A DNA stretch of 64,000 bases from Branchiostoma belcheri. Lineage: Eukaryota; Chordata; Leptocardii; Amphioxiformes; Branchiostomatidae. Under the pieces are notes generated by a model. It saw only the letters and a program-made list of their open reading frames with translations. It made no database searches and was not told the origin of the DNA. Each line of letters opens with the position of its first letter. Positions within the stretch are counted from its first letter, which is position 1. This document shows positions 40,201 through 50,235 of the stretch, piece after piece. Where the stretch lies: the NCBI RefSeq assembly GCF_001625305.1, contig NW_017803158.1, positions 150,838 through 214,837 on the forward strand, written 5' to 3'. The translations under genes were made by a program, and so were the position numbers.

Positions 40201-43200
40201 ATGTATCGTCAATGTTTTTTTTTAATTTTTTTTTATTTATTCATTTTATTCATATTTAAAAAACAATAAACATACAATGTACAACTCATATCTGATCATA
40301 ATAATAATTGGTCATAATAATAACTGATCATAATAATAAATGGTCATAATAATAACTGATCATAATAATAAATGGTCATGATAATAAGTGATCATAATAA
40401 TAACTGATCATAACTGAACATAATAATTGATCAAAATAATAATGATCATAATAACTGATCCATCTGATAACTGATCCATCTGATAATGATCTGATAATAA
40501 TCTGATCAAAAAACAACTGATCATAATAATAATAACGATAATCATAGTAATGACAATAATAATGCAACTGATTATGATAATAACTGATCATTATAATAAC
40601 AATAATCATATATCACTGATCATAATAATTTGTCATAATAATTTCAAATGATAACATTGATAATGAAAACACTCAAGAGCATCGTCAATGTTGCCGCCAA
40701 ATGCGAAAAGGTGTCATCCGTTTAAAAAATCCCTAAAACGTTGCTTGATTGTTGTTTCAATCTGTTTAATTTTTATTTTCATTTTTATATGATGTTTTGT
40801 TATATTGGCATACCTTCAGCAGAAACGTTTAACGTTGACTGGAGCCATAGTTTTTATGAATTTTGTAACAAAAACTTCTTTATAGTTACTAAACTTTTGT
40901 TCATACTTTGCCAGCTGCTTCCATGAGTCCTGATTAATAATTTAGCGATGTATGGTCCGCGAGCCAGTTCTTGATACGTTTTATTCTAGCTTGTTCTGAT
41001 CTCAAATTTCTGAATTGAGCTAATCGTTTTGTAAGTAAGTACTTTTGCTAGTGAAAAAATATGTCATGATCAATTATAAAGGTTTGGAAAGATTGTGCTT
41101 CTCACCATGTCAACGTTCTCTTCATAGATGGTGAGTTTCCCGTGCTTCAGTAAGTCCAGTTTGCCCACTATTCCTGTGATGCTTTCCTTCTCACGTGACA
41201 TCCAGTCAACCTCCTGCAAGACAATCAGTTCATGTGGGTAATAATTATGTATCGTCAATGTTTTTTTTTAATTTTTTTTTATTTATTCATTTTATTCATA
41301 TTTAAAAAACAATAAACATACAATGTACAACTCATATCTGATCATAATAATAATTGGTCATAATAATAACTGATCATAATAATAAATGGTCATAATAATA
41401 ACTGATCATAATAATAAATGGTCATGATAATAAGTGATCATAATAATAACTGATCATAACTGAACATAATAATTGATCAAAATAATAATGATCATAATAA
41501 CTGATCCATCTGATAACTGATCCATCTGATAATGATCTGATAATAATCTGATCAAAAAACAACTGATCATAATAATAATAACGATAATCATAGTAATGAC
41601 AATAATAATGCAACTGATTATGATAATAACTGATCATTATAATAACAATAATCATATATCACTGATCATAATAATTTGTCATAATAATTTCAAATGATAA
41701 CATTGATAATGAAAACACTCAAGAGCATCGTCAATGTTGCCGCCAAATGCGAAAAGGTGTCATCCGTTTAAAAAATCCCTAAAACGTTGCTTGATTGTTG
41801 TTTCAATCTGTTTAATTTTTATTTTCATTTTTATATGATGTTTTGTTATATTGGCATACCTTCAGCAGAAACGTTTAACGTTGACTGGAGCCATAGTTTT
41901 TATGAATTTTGTAACAAAATATTTAAAGAATTGAAAGTATCATCGCCGGACGCAATGGATGTTTTACAATAGGTGGCTCCAATGCTGTAAACATTCTTTT
42001 ATCTGAATGCATTTTTGCTAGGCATACAGACAATAACTAGTATGTACTATACAGATATTTAAAAAAAATGAAAGTTACCTCTTCGATGGCAGATAGCTTC
42101 TTCCGTAGAGCTTTCAAACTCTTTTCCACGTCCTTTACCCTGTACGTAGGACAATAAACAATGGATTGTTTATTATTATTATACTAGAATTAGGATATTT
42201 TATTATTCAGCAGCCAACCCATTCGATCATAGTAGGGACTTACTTTAAAAAAATACTTATTTCCTGTCAAGCTTTTCGGTTCAGTAAGTTTGCGGTATTG
42301 GTATTGATACAAGGAATACCAATCTTCGTACGCGAGGACAAGCCATGAGGACAATAAACAATTGATTGTTTATTATACTAGAATTAGGATATTTTATTTG
42401 TAAACTATTTGTAAAATTTATTAAGCAATCAACTTTGTAGTCTTTAACAAGACTAAATTGGGTTGATTTTACATTTCATTCATAAAAAACATTACATTTA
42501 AAATACCATTAGTTTAAAAAGACAGCGAATTTCCGATATTGTTAAAATCTCTCAACATTAAATATACAATACAAGCATAAAGATTTCGCGGGCTTTACAT
42601 TGACGAAAGAGTTCTGGGTATGAAAGAGTTTTTGTGTCTATTTGATCTGCTGAGTGGTGGTTTCAGTCCCGTACAGCGGTGTAGGTTGTAGGGTGTCTGA
42701 ACCACTGGGGGCAGGAACAGTCTACAGGGACTTTCTTATTATTAGAAAGGCATAGGCAGTTAGTTCCAAAAAGTCCTCCCCGCATCCGTTTTGTTGCCCT
42801 TTGGTCACACAGCTGTGAAATCACTACAGCAGTAGGCTTGTCTAGTGGTGGTGGTGTGTGTTTAACTCCCATACTCTTTCCCTAGTGATAAGCAGAGAGA
42901 AAGCACTATGTACTATTTGTAAGTCTTTGGTATGACTCGGCCGGGGATCGAACTCACACCCTTCCGAATGCAAGCCATTGCACCGGTAATTCAGACAGCA
43001 CCACCCCCCACCCCCATCCTGTAGTACAACCTGTTACTGTACAAACAGTCACACAGTTTGCATCGTTACTTTATATTACTGACATTTTCTGACCTTTCTA
43101 TCTCCGCCCTAATGTCCAGTTTGACTCCACTCAAGTCTAGTTTGTCCAGTCTTGACTTCACCTCCAGCATCTCTTCCATAGAAAATGTTTCCCTGGACTC

Positions 43201-46035
43201 CACATCCACAATCCTGATGTTCCTCATGTCACGAACCGTCACTCCACCGCGGCCCTTGCACCTCTCCTATTGAAGAAAACTTAAAAGTTGCATATTCAAA
43301 AGAATAAAAAAGTCAGTGGCACACAACTGTCGTATAGTCCACGTAAAGTCCCTGTCATACATTCAGAACCTTCCACAGAAGACCAGCCGACCAAGTTTGG
43401 CTGACGATCGGGAGCAATCTGGAAACATTTATGCCACCACTACCTTTCTATACGAATCGAATCGAATTTGAGTTTAATCTGAGTCAAATTTTACTGCCAA
43501 CTACGTCCCGAGCTTCTCAAGAACATTATGAAAAACTTAAACTTTTCTCCAACTCAAAAGTTGACTCACTAGAAATTTGACTCACCAGTCTTCCTCAGCT
43601 ATCTGACCCAAATGCTGTGGACACGTGATTTTTCCCACGTGTGACGTCAGCTACCCTCAGTGGCTCATTAGCAAAGCCTCCGAGCCCAAACAGCCCCGGT
43701 CTAAACCCCAAGATAGTCAGGGAACGGGAGGGAAAAACACTTGTAGTCCTCCCATACGTAAAGGGTGTTTCTGAGCCCCTACGTAGAATCTTTGCTGCAC
43801 ACGGAGTGAGTACCTGTTTCAGACCTCATCGTACGTTAAGACAACTCCTTGTGGCACCCAAGGAGAAAACTCCCAAGGAAGAAAAATGTGGGGTTATCTA
43901 CCACATAAGTTGCCAGGGAAACACTAACAGAGGCCCCTGTCGGGAAATTTATATCGGGGAAACTGAGCGCTCACTAAAGACTAGGTTTCTAGAACATAGA
44001 CGACCCAGTTCCGTTGCATCTGAGGTGTCACAGCACATCCACATAGAGTCACCGGGACACACAGTGGATCTGGAGGGGGTCAGAATCTTGGATACCGAAC
44101 AGGATTACTTCAAGAGAGGCATAAAAAAGGCCATATACATCAGGGCACTTCAACCATCGCTCAACCGAGACGGGGGGCGATATCGACTTCAGACAACCTT
44201 TGACCCTTTGCTGACGTCACACGTGGGAAAAATCACGTGTCCACAGCATTTGGGTCAGATAGCTGAGGAAGACTGAGTGATTCGGTCGAAAATTTCTGGT
44301 GAGTCAAATTTTGAGTTGGAGAAAAGTTTAAGTTTTTCATAATGTAATTTACCAACTCAGATGAACTTTCATGCTTCTCAAGAACATGTACACCAGACAA
44401 ACATGGAAGAACGTCACGGTCACACCCGAATGTTTAAAACATTTTTAATGAAACATCTTGAAACAAGTTGTCAAATCAAGTCATATTTCAGAATCAAATC
44501 CAAATACTACTTCAGGCCAGATTCCTGATAAAGGTCAGATCTCGTTTCCTCGTGACATTTTGAAGTCTTTTAAGGATGAAATCTGTGCTGTATCATCCTG
44601 CAAATTGTTTTTTTTTTAATTCATATTTTAATCCAAGACTTTATCACGACATTGAAATAGCTCGCGGCATTTATACAATACGCTTGCATGCATGAATTGA
44701 CACGACAGGTCCGAAATTCTGATATAGCCGTGTTGACAATCAGACTTGTAAGGGATTCACCAATCGGAGAAAGGACCATCCAATATTTTGCTGAATGAAA
44801 AAAAAAACATGGCTAATCATATATACAACCATATATGCACCTGAACGTAAGGCCCCGGCATTGTTCAGTAACCCATAGATGTAGACGTAACATCTGTGTC
44901 CATGATATCACCATGGTCCATAATATTGCCACTTTGAGAAACATTGTGCTTAAAGATATTTTTACTGCAACATACCCTAGGTATGTACATTTGATGTGTG
45001 AATTGAAGGAGTGCATACTAAAAGTATGTTGCAGTAAAAATATCTTTAAGCACACTGTTTCTCAAGGTGGCGATATTTTGGACCCTGGTGATATTATGGA
45101 CACAGATGTTAGATGTACAAAAATGACTCACCCTGCATTGCTTGAAAAACTCTTCCAGAGCCATGTTGAGGGTTTTTATCTCAGCTAGTCCAACTTGGAA
45201 ACCGTTTGCATCGCGGATGTCGATGTCAGGCGTGTAGGGCGTCTCTTTCTGGGCAATTTGGAATCCATTTCCATTGGCCCAGGCGATGTCATCATGGTGT
45301 TGCTGCGTCTGTTTCTGTCCGGAATAATTAAATAACTATAGTTTTTTCCGGAATAATAATATGTCCTGTTACATGAAGATTACTAATATTGTCATCATAT
45401 CATCACCTTCAAATTCTTAGCCTTTTTAGCTAAGCACCACCAACATATCATGGGACAATTCTATATGTGATCTAAAACATGCGACCTGTGATTAAATCAA
45501 CGCCACAGGCAAGAACACACCCGATCCCAGAACAAAGGCCAATGAAGTTGTTCAGGTGAGATAATTTAGGACGATGTTGATAGCGATTTGGGTTGGGCAT
45601 CTCGTACGGGGATGCTTTCCATGTAACACAGGGGCGAGCCAATCAGATCCTCGGAAATTCACCATTTTACCATTCCCAAGATGCATAGGGTCAAGGGGGG
45701 GGGCGATATACGATATTATACTGTTGACATTAAATAGCACGTTTTTGTCCGTGTTTTGAGGTGTATTCAAAATGAAGTGACTTACTACAGGTCTCTGGAA
45801 TCCGTTTGAATCGCAGAAGTCGATGTCATGCTGGTGGTGCGTCTCTTTCTGGCCAATTTGGAATCCATCTCCATTGACCAAGTCGACGTGATGGTGTTGC
45901 TGTGACTGCATCTGACCTTCCCACTTGTAATCACCACCTACAACTACTGGAACAGACAAGATGGACCGTTATACGTGTGTGTTAGTCGATCTGATTGTTA
46001 CCTTCATGAAAAACGGAGGTATTGTTTTTGGCTGC

Positions 46036-46083
<48 letters not shown>

Positions 46084-47238
46084 CCGCACATTTGTAGCCG
46101 GCATAACTTCAGAACGCCTTTATGGATTGTGATGATATTTGGTACGTTGGTAGGTCTTATAAAGACAAAGGTCAAGGTCAAATATGGGCCCCCTGGTGGC
46201 CGACCTTGGTACTGCAGCAGAACTCCCGGTTTTTGTACCTTTTGTCCTGAACATGCTATGGTCTTGACTTTTTGGTGACAGATAGGTCTTCCAGTCAGGA
46301 ATAAGTGGTGTAGGTTTTGTCCCCCTAGCAGCTTGTTCTGGAACTGCAGGGGACTGCGGGCGAAATCTTTAAAAGCCAATAAGTCCAGGTAGGAACAACG
46401 TATTTTCATCATTTTTGGTGTGTAGGTAGCTAAAAGACAGTTGTACGTAATTAAATGCAAATTATGCAAATAGAGCTTAATTTGCCAAATTGATGAGGAA
46501 ATTCTATAATTACAGTGTTTTATATAATAGGACTTTCATACATGTATATAATCTATGGCAGATGGAACATCAAAAGATGCCAATTATGCAAATGATTACC
46601 TAATTTGCGTAATTAATGTGAAAATTCTGTGATTCCTTATTGGTGAATGATGGGAATTTTATACCTAATGACAGGTGTAAGTTACTTACAGGTTAACATC
46701 ACTATGCATATATTATGTCAATGTCGAGGTCATTTGCATAATTAATGAGGACATTTGACAGTAAGACAAAGGAGAGGAATTTTACACGAAAAATATTGTA
46801 AATTGAATTTAGAAAACCATTATTGAACTAGATTATGCTAATGACGACCTTATTTCCATAGTCAATGAGACAAAAAAAACATTAACAAAAACTCATATAC
46901 TAGTATTTCATGGAGGTATGAAATCTCAGAATTCTTGTTAGCAGAGATGACAACGGATTGAGGAGTTGACTTCCTTAGTGGTTTATTCAGTTCCTCAAGC
47001 ATTAGTAATATTATTTATGGTCATTTACTGCTAACTATTAATTTTATCATGTTCCATGCCCTTGCAATTAGTCCTCCTGCATGAACATTCAATAACCTCA
47101 AGGCATGTGTGGCGGAGTGATACAAACTTATGTAATGTGATTCAAGCTCTCCTAGGTTCAATCTCTTTTTCTTATGATGAGTACTGGGGTGGTATTTATT
47201 ATGCCTGGTGATAAAAAAAGTAGTGCAGATGCCCGCAG

Positions 47239-47307
<69 letters not shown>

Positions 47308-50230
47308 GTACTGGCTTCTACATGTATATTGACTTCTTGAGTGTATGCAATAGTAGACAATATGCATAATCAAAAACTGGCCACTCTAAAATGGCATGAT
47401 TCCTTAGTGGTAAATGATGAGAATTTTATATAATTTTAACATCACTATGCATATATTATGTTCATGTGGAGGTCATTTGCGTAGTTAATGATGAAATGTT
47501 GAAAAAAATCTTTGCCAAAGGAAAAGGATTTCACTTCAGAAATGTTCATTTGAAGTTACCATCGAGGATTAAATCTTAGAATAACAACGGGATTTTTTTC
47601 AATATCTAAAATTGTAGTGTGGCTGAATATTCGTTAAAAATCAAAACAAAAACCTTGTTTTTCCACCATGACGCCGCTCGTCTTGCCAGGTTTCTGAGTT
47701 AAAAAAAACATAAAACAACATTAAGGCTTTTGGTGAAGTCGGAAAAGAGAGACTAATACAACGGTTTAAATGCATCCATTGCTATTTTAGGACAGTAAAA
47801 CTGCATTTTCAAAGTAATTTTTCTGGTTATTCTTTCAATGTAGCAACTTGAATCAGCCCTATGCCCTATAACCCAATACCTCCCTATAGCTAGTAATGCG
47901 ACTTTTAGCCAGGCAACCGACCGCCGTGGTATATATTTCCAGTCCTATCTATAACCAATGACAATAGCGAACCATTGCGTTTTTCTTCAGGCATAAGCCC
48001 AGGGCGTGTACCAGAGAAACTCCAGAAGTGTACATGTTTTAGTCCTTCTCTCTTTTTTCACTGTCAATAATGTATTTGGCGGTCACGTACAATTGTTCAG
48101 TCAATCATCCACATGTAGTCATAAGGTACTGATTTTTCACGTTTTAACCTTTTTTAAAACATCGATCATGCAGTTTTTGGTTGAAATCTGACCTGGGGTG
48201 AGCAACCAATACTGCACTACAAAATCGTTTGAACAAAATAAATACAGCCCCTAGTTGTATGATGACCTGAGCCAGAATTCTGGGACTTTAACCATATTCT
48301 GGAGACTTCTGGGTACCTGAGTCAAGTTCCAAGAATCCTGTCTCATGTTCCCAGAATACTGGTTAAGTTTCCAGAAGTCTGGCTCAGATCCAGATTTCTG
48401 GTTATCATATATCAAGTTCCTAGAATCCTGTTTAATTTCGCAGAATTCCAGAGCCGGAATTCTGGCAGAGTTGTCCAAAACTCTCTCAGAATTGACCTTG
48501 ATAATATGTCAGATAATGCTAAACTGCAATTTCTTCTAAGAGGCTCCACGTTGTTACCCTCCATGTACAATTTCAAACGATGCAACTCACTCAGACTTAC
48601 ATTGGAGATACCAAGCGCTTCTAGCTCTGCTTGATTGTCTTAAACAGTCAATGAGATATTAAAGTTCAAATACTACATTTGGTAATAATGGGCCTAAATT
48701 CTCCTCCTAGCTCTGATTGGCTGATGTGTTTCCGCCAATGAGATAGCGTCACACTGTCCTTGTTATGTTTTGATGAATAAAAGAAAGAATTGACTGTATT
48801 TCTGGAGACGTCGAATTGGAACATACATATTGATATCCTTAATTACTTACAAATATTAAATTCGTTTGTTATTTTGAAATCATTAAGATCTGTATCTGTC
48901 TGTATCCGTATAGCCGGTATAACTGCCTTTCGGCGCAATACACCAGATTTTTAGAAGTTAGTGTTTTTGTCCGGAATAAAAATGACCTGTTTTATTAAGA
49001 TAACTAATATTGTCATCATATCATCACCTTCAAATTCTTAGCCTTTTTAGCTAAGCACCACCATACAACATATCGTGCATGGAACAATTCTATATGGGAT
49101 CTAAAACATGCGACTGATGCTTATTAACGCCACAGGCAAGAACACACCCGATATCCCAGAACAAAGGCCACTGACGTAGTTAAGGTATGACAAGGCGCTA
49201 TTGATTATTTTTGGGGATGGGCACCTCGTACGGGGATGCTTCCCCTGTAACGCAGGGGCGAGCCAATAAGATACTCAGAAATTCATTATCATTCCATTCC
49301 CAAGATGCATAGGGTCAAGGGGGCCGATATATGACATACTGTTGACGTTGTTTGTGTTTTGAGGTGACTTACTAGAGAAGTTTATAGCAAATTCGTGCCC
49401 GGAAGCTAATTGCAAATTACAAAACATAAAAGAACAATGAAATAGGGAATTTATTTAAAATAACTAAAGTCTACATCATAAAGGTAGCTGTCTATAATTA
49501 TAACTATGTCTAAAACTATGTCTGAAGGGTTTGACTTCTCTACTGTAAACCATGGAAGACAACTTAACAGATGCTGTAGCTTCATTGTTTTAGATTTCTT
49601 TCTATAACGAATGTAAAAATGTCACAGGAACACATGATACCGACCACCAGTGGCGCTATGAACCCTGGGAATGGGAAAAGGGTGAATGTCAAAATTAAGC
49701 CCTAGGGCTAACAACTGGTAAGACTGGACAGGGCTATGATGACGGTTGTGGTGCCTTATTGTCAAAACTGTGTGGTGTAAAATGTTGGTGAATACATTTT
49801 AGTTGCCATTCAAACGATTTTCCATAAAGAGTGTTGTGTGAATAAACAGTACCCCAGCTGAGACCATCAGGTCTTTTAATTACTTCCGAAAAACCTGGAA
49901 ACCTGAGTCAGAATTCTAGGGAGCTGAACCAGAATTATGGGGAACTGAACCAGAATTATGGCTCCAGCTTTGAGACAAAATTCTGGCATAATTTTCCAGA
50001 ACTCAGAATTTAAGTTAGATCCTGGAGACATCTGTTTGTATCATAGATATTTCTTTTTGTTAAATCTATTTTGAAATGATTTATGTATTTTCCAGACTTA
50101 GATCCCGAAACAATTTAGAAATTAATATGCTAATTAATATGTTAATTAATATGTTTCTTCAATTACGTGTGACACTCTGAAGTTTAATTTTCGTTCACCT
50201 TTGTCGAGTTTTTCGGTAGGAATAAAGTAT
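29973..50230 (-). CDS. Unrecognised multi-exon gene with triplicated exon cassettes (partial)
   Basis: Exons in transcript order: 50199-50230 (weak), 49373-49405, 48601-48638, 47654-47693, 45786-45946, 45132-45314, 43094-43266, 42079-42139, then a 36-codon exon (41106-41213, 40060-40167, 38815-38922), 37871-37978, 35752-35849, then cassettes 34020-34084/33491-33532/32997-33024, 32499-32542/31960-32001/31472-31499 and 30975-31018/30439-30480/29973-30000. Every junction after the first has AG/GT borders and matching phase, giving about 455-527 residues. Two exons share the motif NGFQI(G/A)QKET and DIDxxDxNGFQ. The middle is charged and helical, probably coiled coil (MEEMLEVKSRLDKL; KDVEKSLKALRKK). 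No known domain, start or stop was recognised. The donor of 47654-47693 (GTTTTT) is weak. Confidence 0.65.
31291..32813 (-). repeat. 3-exon cassette unit B
   Basis: Exons on the minus strand: 32499-32542 (44 nt), 31960-32001 (42 nt), 31472-31499 (28 nt), total 114 nt or 38 codons, phase 2 in and 2 out. They encode HAISCPAIKGGGKT, KGKSTVVISKSFS and EQKDQHYKDR. The intron sequence is highly similar to unit A over about 1.5 kb. Confidence 0.7.
32814..34334 (-). repeat. 3-exon cassette unit C (first in transcript order)
   Basis: Exons on the minus strand: 34020-34084 (65 nt), 33491-33532 (42 nt), 32997-33024 (28 nt); phases 2>1, 1>1, 1>2. They encode YAACCPEIKEGGET plus GGEIEEP, then KGQSTVLIRKGFS, then EQKDQHYKDR. 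Compared with units A and B it has 21 extra in-frame nt at its first exon. It has the most substitutions, all changing residues in the 42-nt exon. Confidence 0.7.
34534..35000. mobile_element. MITE, subfamily with ends AGGCCACACCGACTTA
   Basis: The left end AGGCCACACCGACTTAG and TTTTATGGATGACATCC are inverted at the right (CATCCATAAAATTAAG, then GTGTGGCCT). Related copies lie at 56613-57032 and 61342-61757. Interiors share TTCACAATACCAGCTTTG-like and GCCAGCATGTGCCGGC-like sequence. Non-coding. Confidence 0.75.
35331..35440. mobile_element. Partial copy of the 15929-16465 foldback element end
   Basis: It shares GAAGGTTAGACATCCAGGTA, CAGTTACTCAAGCAACTGG and AAAACGTCAGACGTT with the arms of 15929-16465. 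The ribozyme-like core has decayed here (GAAAC is GCAAC and the catalytic half is absent). Confidence 0.7.
35752..35849 (-). CDS. Helical exon preceding the cassette array
   Basis: 98 nt, phase 0 in, 2 out. It encodes MQQIFETLQKEMTATTREF, then VGVDIRTYSELMTR. The acceptor is TGTTACAG and the donor GTATGC. Its outgoing phase 2 is exactly what the first cassette exon needs. Confidence 0.72.
36507..37783. mobile_element. GC-rich TIR element
   Basis: GCTTAGGTCACAATTCAA at the left is inverted at the right as TTTCAAATGTGACCTAAGC. The ends are strongly GC-rich (CGGGACC, GGCCGG words) in an AT-rich region, while the middle is not. A 178-codon plus-strand frame at 36222-36758 crosses the left boundary and shows no domain; I regard it as chance. 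It separates exons 35752-35849 and 37871-37978 of the minus-strand gene. Confidence 0.65.
37871..37978 (-). CDS. Second 36-codon helical exon of the unknown gene
   Basis: 108 nt, phase 0 in and out. It encodes TREYDIFPDLHAIMESV, then EEYEHIRAQMDAAWKIK. The acceptor is TTCTGCAG and the donor GTACAT. Same length as the triplicated exon but a different sequence. It lies about 90 bp from the GC-rich TIR element at 36507-37783. Confidence 0.72.
38815..38922 (-). CDS. 36-codon exon of the unknown gene, copy next to the gap
   Basis: 108 nt, phase 0 in and out, encoding EVDWMSREKESITGI, KLDLLKHGKLTIYEE and NVDM. The acceptor is CTTGCAG and the donor GTGAGA. Identical exons lie at 40060-40167 and 41106-41213. 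Inclusion of one, two or three copies keeps the frame. Confidence 0.72.
38986..39428. other. Assembly gap
   Basis: 443 N. Comparison with the next unit implies about 240 missing bases of AT-rich repeat. Confidence 0.97.
40060..40167 (-). CDS. 36-codon exon, second copy
   Basis: Identical coding sequence and splice borders to 38815-38922. It sits in the middle unit of the 1.05-kb tandem array. Confidence 0.6.
41106..41213 (-). CDS. 36-codon exon, third copy
   Basis: Identical again; nearest to the upstream exon 42079-42139. The surrounding unit differs from the middle one mainly in homopolymer length, which suits very recent duplication or assembly duplication. Confidence 0.6.
42650..43012 (-). 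mobile_element. tRNA-derived SINE, minus orientation
   Basis: Read on the minus strand: GGTGGTGCTGTCTGAATTAC, CAATGGCTTGCATTCGG and a clear B box GAGTTCGATCCCCGG, followed by a long body. It lies in an intron of the unknown gene, in the same orientation. Confidence 0.7.
43094..43266 (-). CDS. Charged helical exon of the unknown gene
   Basis: 173 nt, phase 0 in, 2 out. It encodes ERCKGRGGVTVRDMRNIRI, then a heptad-like stretch MLEVKSRLDKLDLSGVKLDI. The 61-nt exon 42079-42139 continues it (VKDVEKSLKALRKKLSAIEE). A coiled coil is likely. Splice sites fit and no stop is present. Confidence 0.75.
43343..44470. mobile_element. TIR element end split by a Penelope-like insertion
   Basis: CCTGTCATACATTCAGAACC and CTACCTTTCTATACGAATCG are shared with the TIR element at 52046-53487. 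The sequence resumes after 44387 with ACACCAGACAAACATGG. The insertion 43527-44372 lies between two copies of the same 15 bases. Confidence 0.6.
43527..44372 (+). mobile_element. Penelope-like retroelement, 3' GIY-YIG fragment with flanking inverted repeats
   Basis: A frame at 43641-44276 reads KCGVIYHISC, then EIYIGETERSLKTRFLEHR and later SPGHTVDLEGVRILD and ALQPSLN. This is the GIY-YIG endonuclease domain typical of Penelope-like elements (first motif as GVIY, second as YIG, then Arg and Glu-His). The reverse transcriptase is absent, so the copy is 5' truncated. About 120 bp on each side (43527-43650 and 44213-44344) are inverted copies. GCTTCTCAAGAACAT duplicates at 43512-43526 and 44373-44387 as target-site duplication. 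At 44263-44292 CTGAGGA + A + hairpin GACTGAG/TTCGGTC + GAAAA is hammerhead-like. Not mobile by itself. Confidence 0.88.
44889..45116. mobile_element. Foldback element next to an exon
   Basis: Arms of about 85 bp (ACATCTGTGTCCATGATATC inward through GCTTAAAGATATTTTTACTG) are inverted around a 45-bp spacer. TAGATGTA occurs on both outer sides. It ends 16 bp from exon 45132-45314. Confidence 0.75.
45132..45314 (-). CDS. NGFQ-motif exon 2 of the unknown gene
   Basis: 183 nt, phase 0 in, 0 out, with CTGTCCGGACAG-like acceptor context and a GTGAGT donor. It repeats the motif of the preceding exon (ANGNGFQIAQKET, then DIDIRDANGFQ) and adds a helical tail EIKTLNMALEEFFKQCR. An inverted repeat element ends 16 bp from its donor. 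Confidence 0.78.
45345..45785. repeat. Intron segment duplicated at 48958-49372
   Basis: Direct long similarity (AATATTGTCATCATATCATC, CACGCC-type words, GTACGGGGATGCTT) between this intron and 48958-49372. Each copy ends at a minus-strand GTAAGT donor. The duplicated block probably carried an exon end with it, leaving exons 45786-45946 and 49373-49405 as relatives or replacements. Confidence 0.75.
45786..45946 (-). CDS. NGFQ-motif exon 1 of the unknown gene
   Basis: 161 nt, phase 1 in, 0 out. It encodes GGDYKWEGQMQ, then a His-rich QQHHHVDLVNGDGFQ, QKETHHQHDIDFCD and SNGFQRPV. The acceptor is TGTTCCAG and the donor GTAAGT. It is paralogous to the next exon (45132-45314), with the same order of NGxGFQ, QKET, DID and NGFQ. 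This points to an internal exon duplication, also visible in the intron (45345-45785 against 48958-49372). Confidence 0.75.
46008..46800 (+). repeat. Long dispersed repeat with GT microsatellite, copy 1
   Basis: Starts near GGTATTGTTTTTGGCTGCGT, has a (GT)n run at 46037-46060, then GGTCAAGGTCAAATATGGGC and GTCCTGAACATGCTATGG. It is shared in order with 54290-55050. No convincing coding capacity. Perhaps a non-autonomous element; termini not determined. Confidence 0.75.
47100..47306 (+). mobile_element. SINE-like fragment with (ATTG)n tail
   Basis: A degenerate B box TAGGTTCAATCTC near 47153 and the ending GCAGATGCCCGCAGATG are followed by about 65 bp of perfect ATTG repeats (47239-47306). 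The simple-repeat tail is likely the 3' end of the element. Confidence 0.5.
48255..48480. repeat. Degenerate array of CCAGAA...TTCTGG words
   Basis: Units of about 20-25 bp built around CCAGAATTCTGG or AGAATCCTG are repeated about nine times in mixed orientation. A smaller cluster is at 49905-50000. Both strands stay open by chance because of the unit composition. Confidence 0.6.
48958..49372. repeat. Second copy of the duplicated intron segment
   Basis: Same order of words as 45345-45785. The adjacent candidate exon 49373-49405 (33 nt, phase 1 in and out, SGHEFAINFS) follows the shared donor on the minus strand. Confidence 0.72.
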
Positions 50231-50235
50231 CTCAC

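Larger units (their letters stand above)
38582..41920. repeat. Tandem array of three ~1046-bp units, first unit gapped
   Basis: Units begin at AACTTCTTTATAGTTAC (38582, 39827, 40874). Each contains one 36-codon minus-strand exon and an AT-rich TGATCATAATAATAAC satellite-like stretch. Units 2 and 3 are nearly identical, differing in A/T homopolymers. Unit 1 spans the N gap and would be about the same length if the gap were about 240 bp rather than 443 placeholders. Confidence 0.88.

Noticed and set aside
40290-40640. TGATCATAATAATAAC repeats as a CRISPR-like array
   Set aside because: Repeats and spacers are not distinct, it is an AT-rich simple repeat in a eukaryotic intron, and it is copied with the whole 1.05-kb unit.
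45961-46469. Frames around the GT microsatellite
   Set aside because: They are produced by the simple repeat (CVCVCV and THTHTH) in a dispersed repeat copy.
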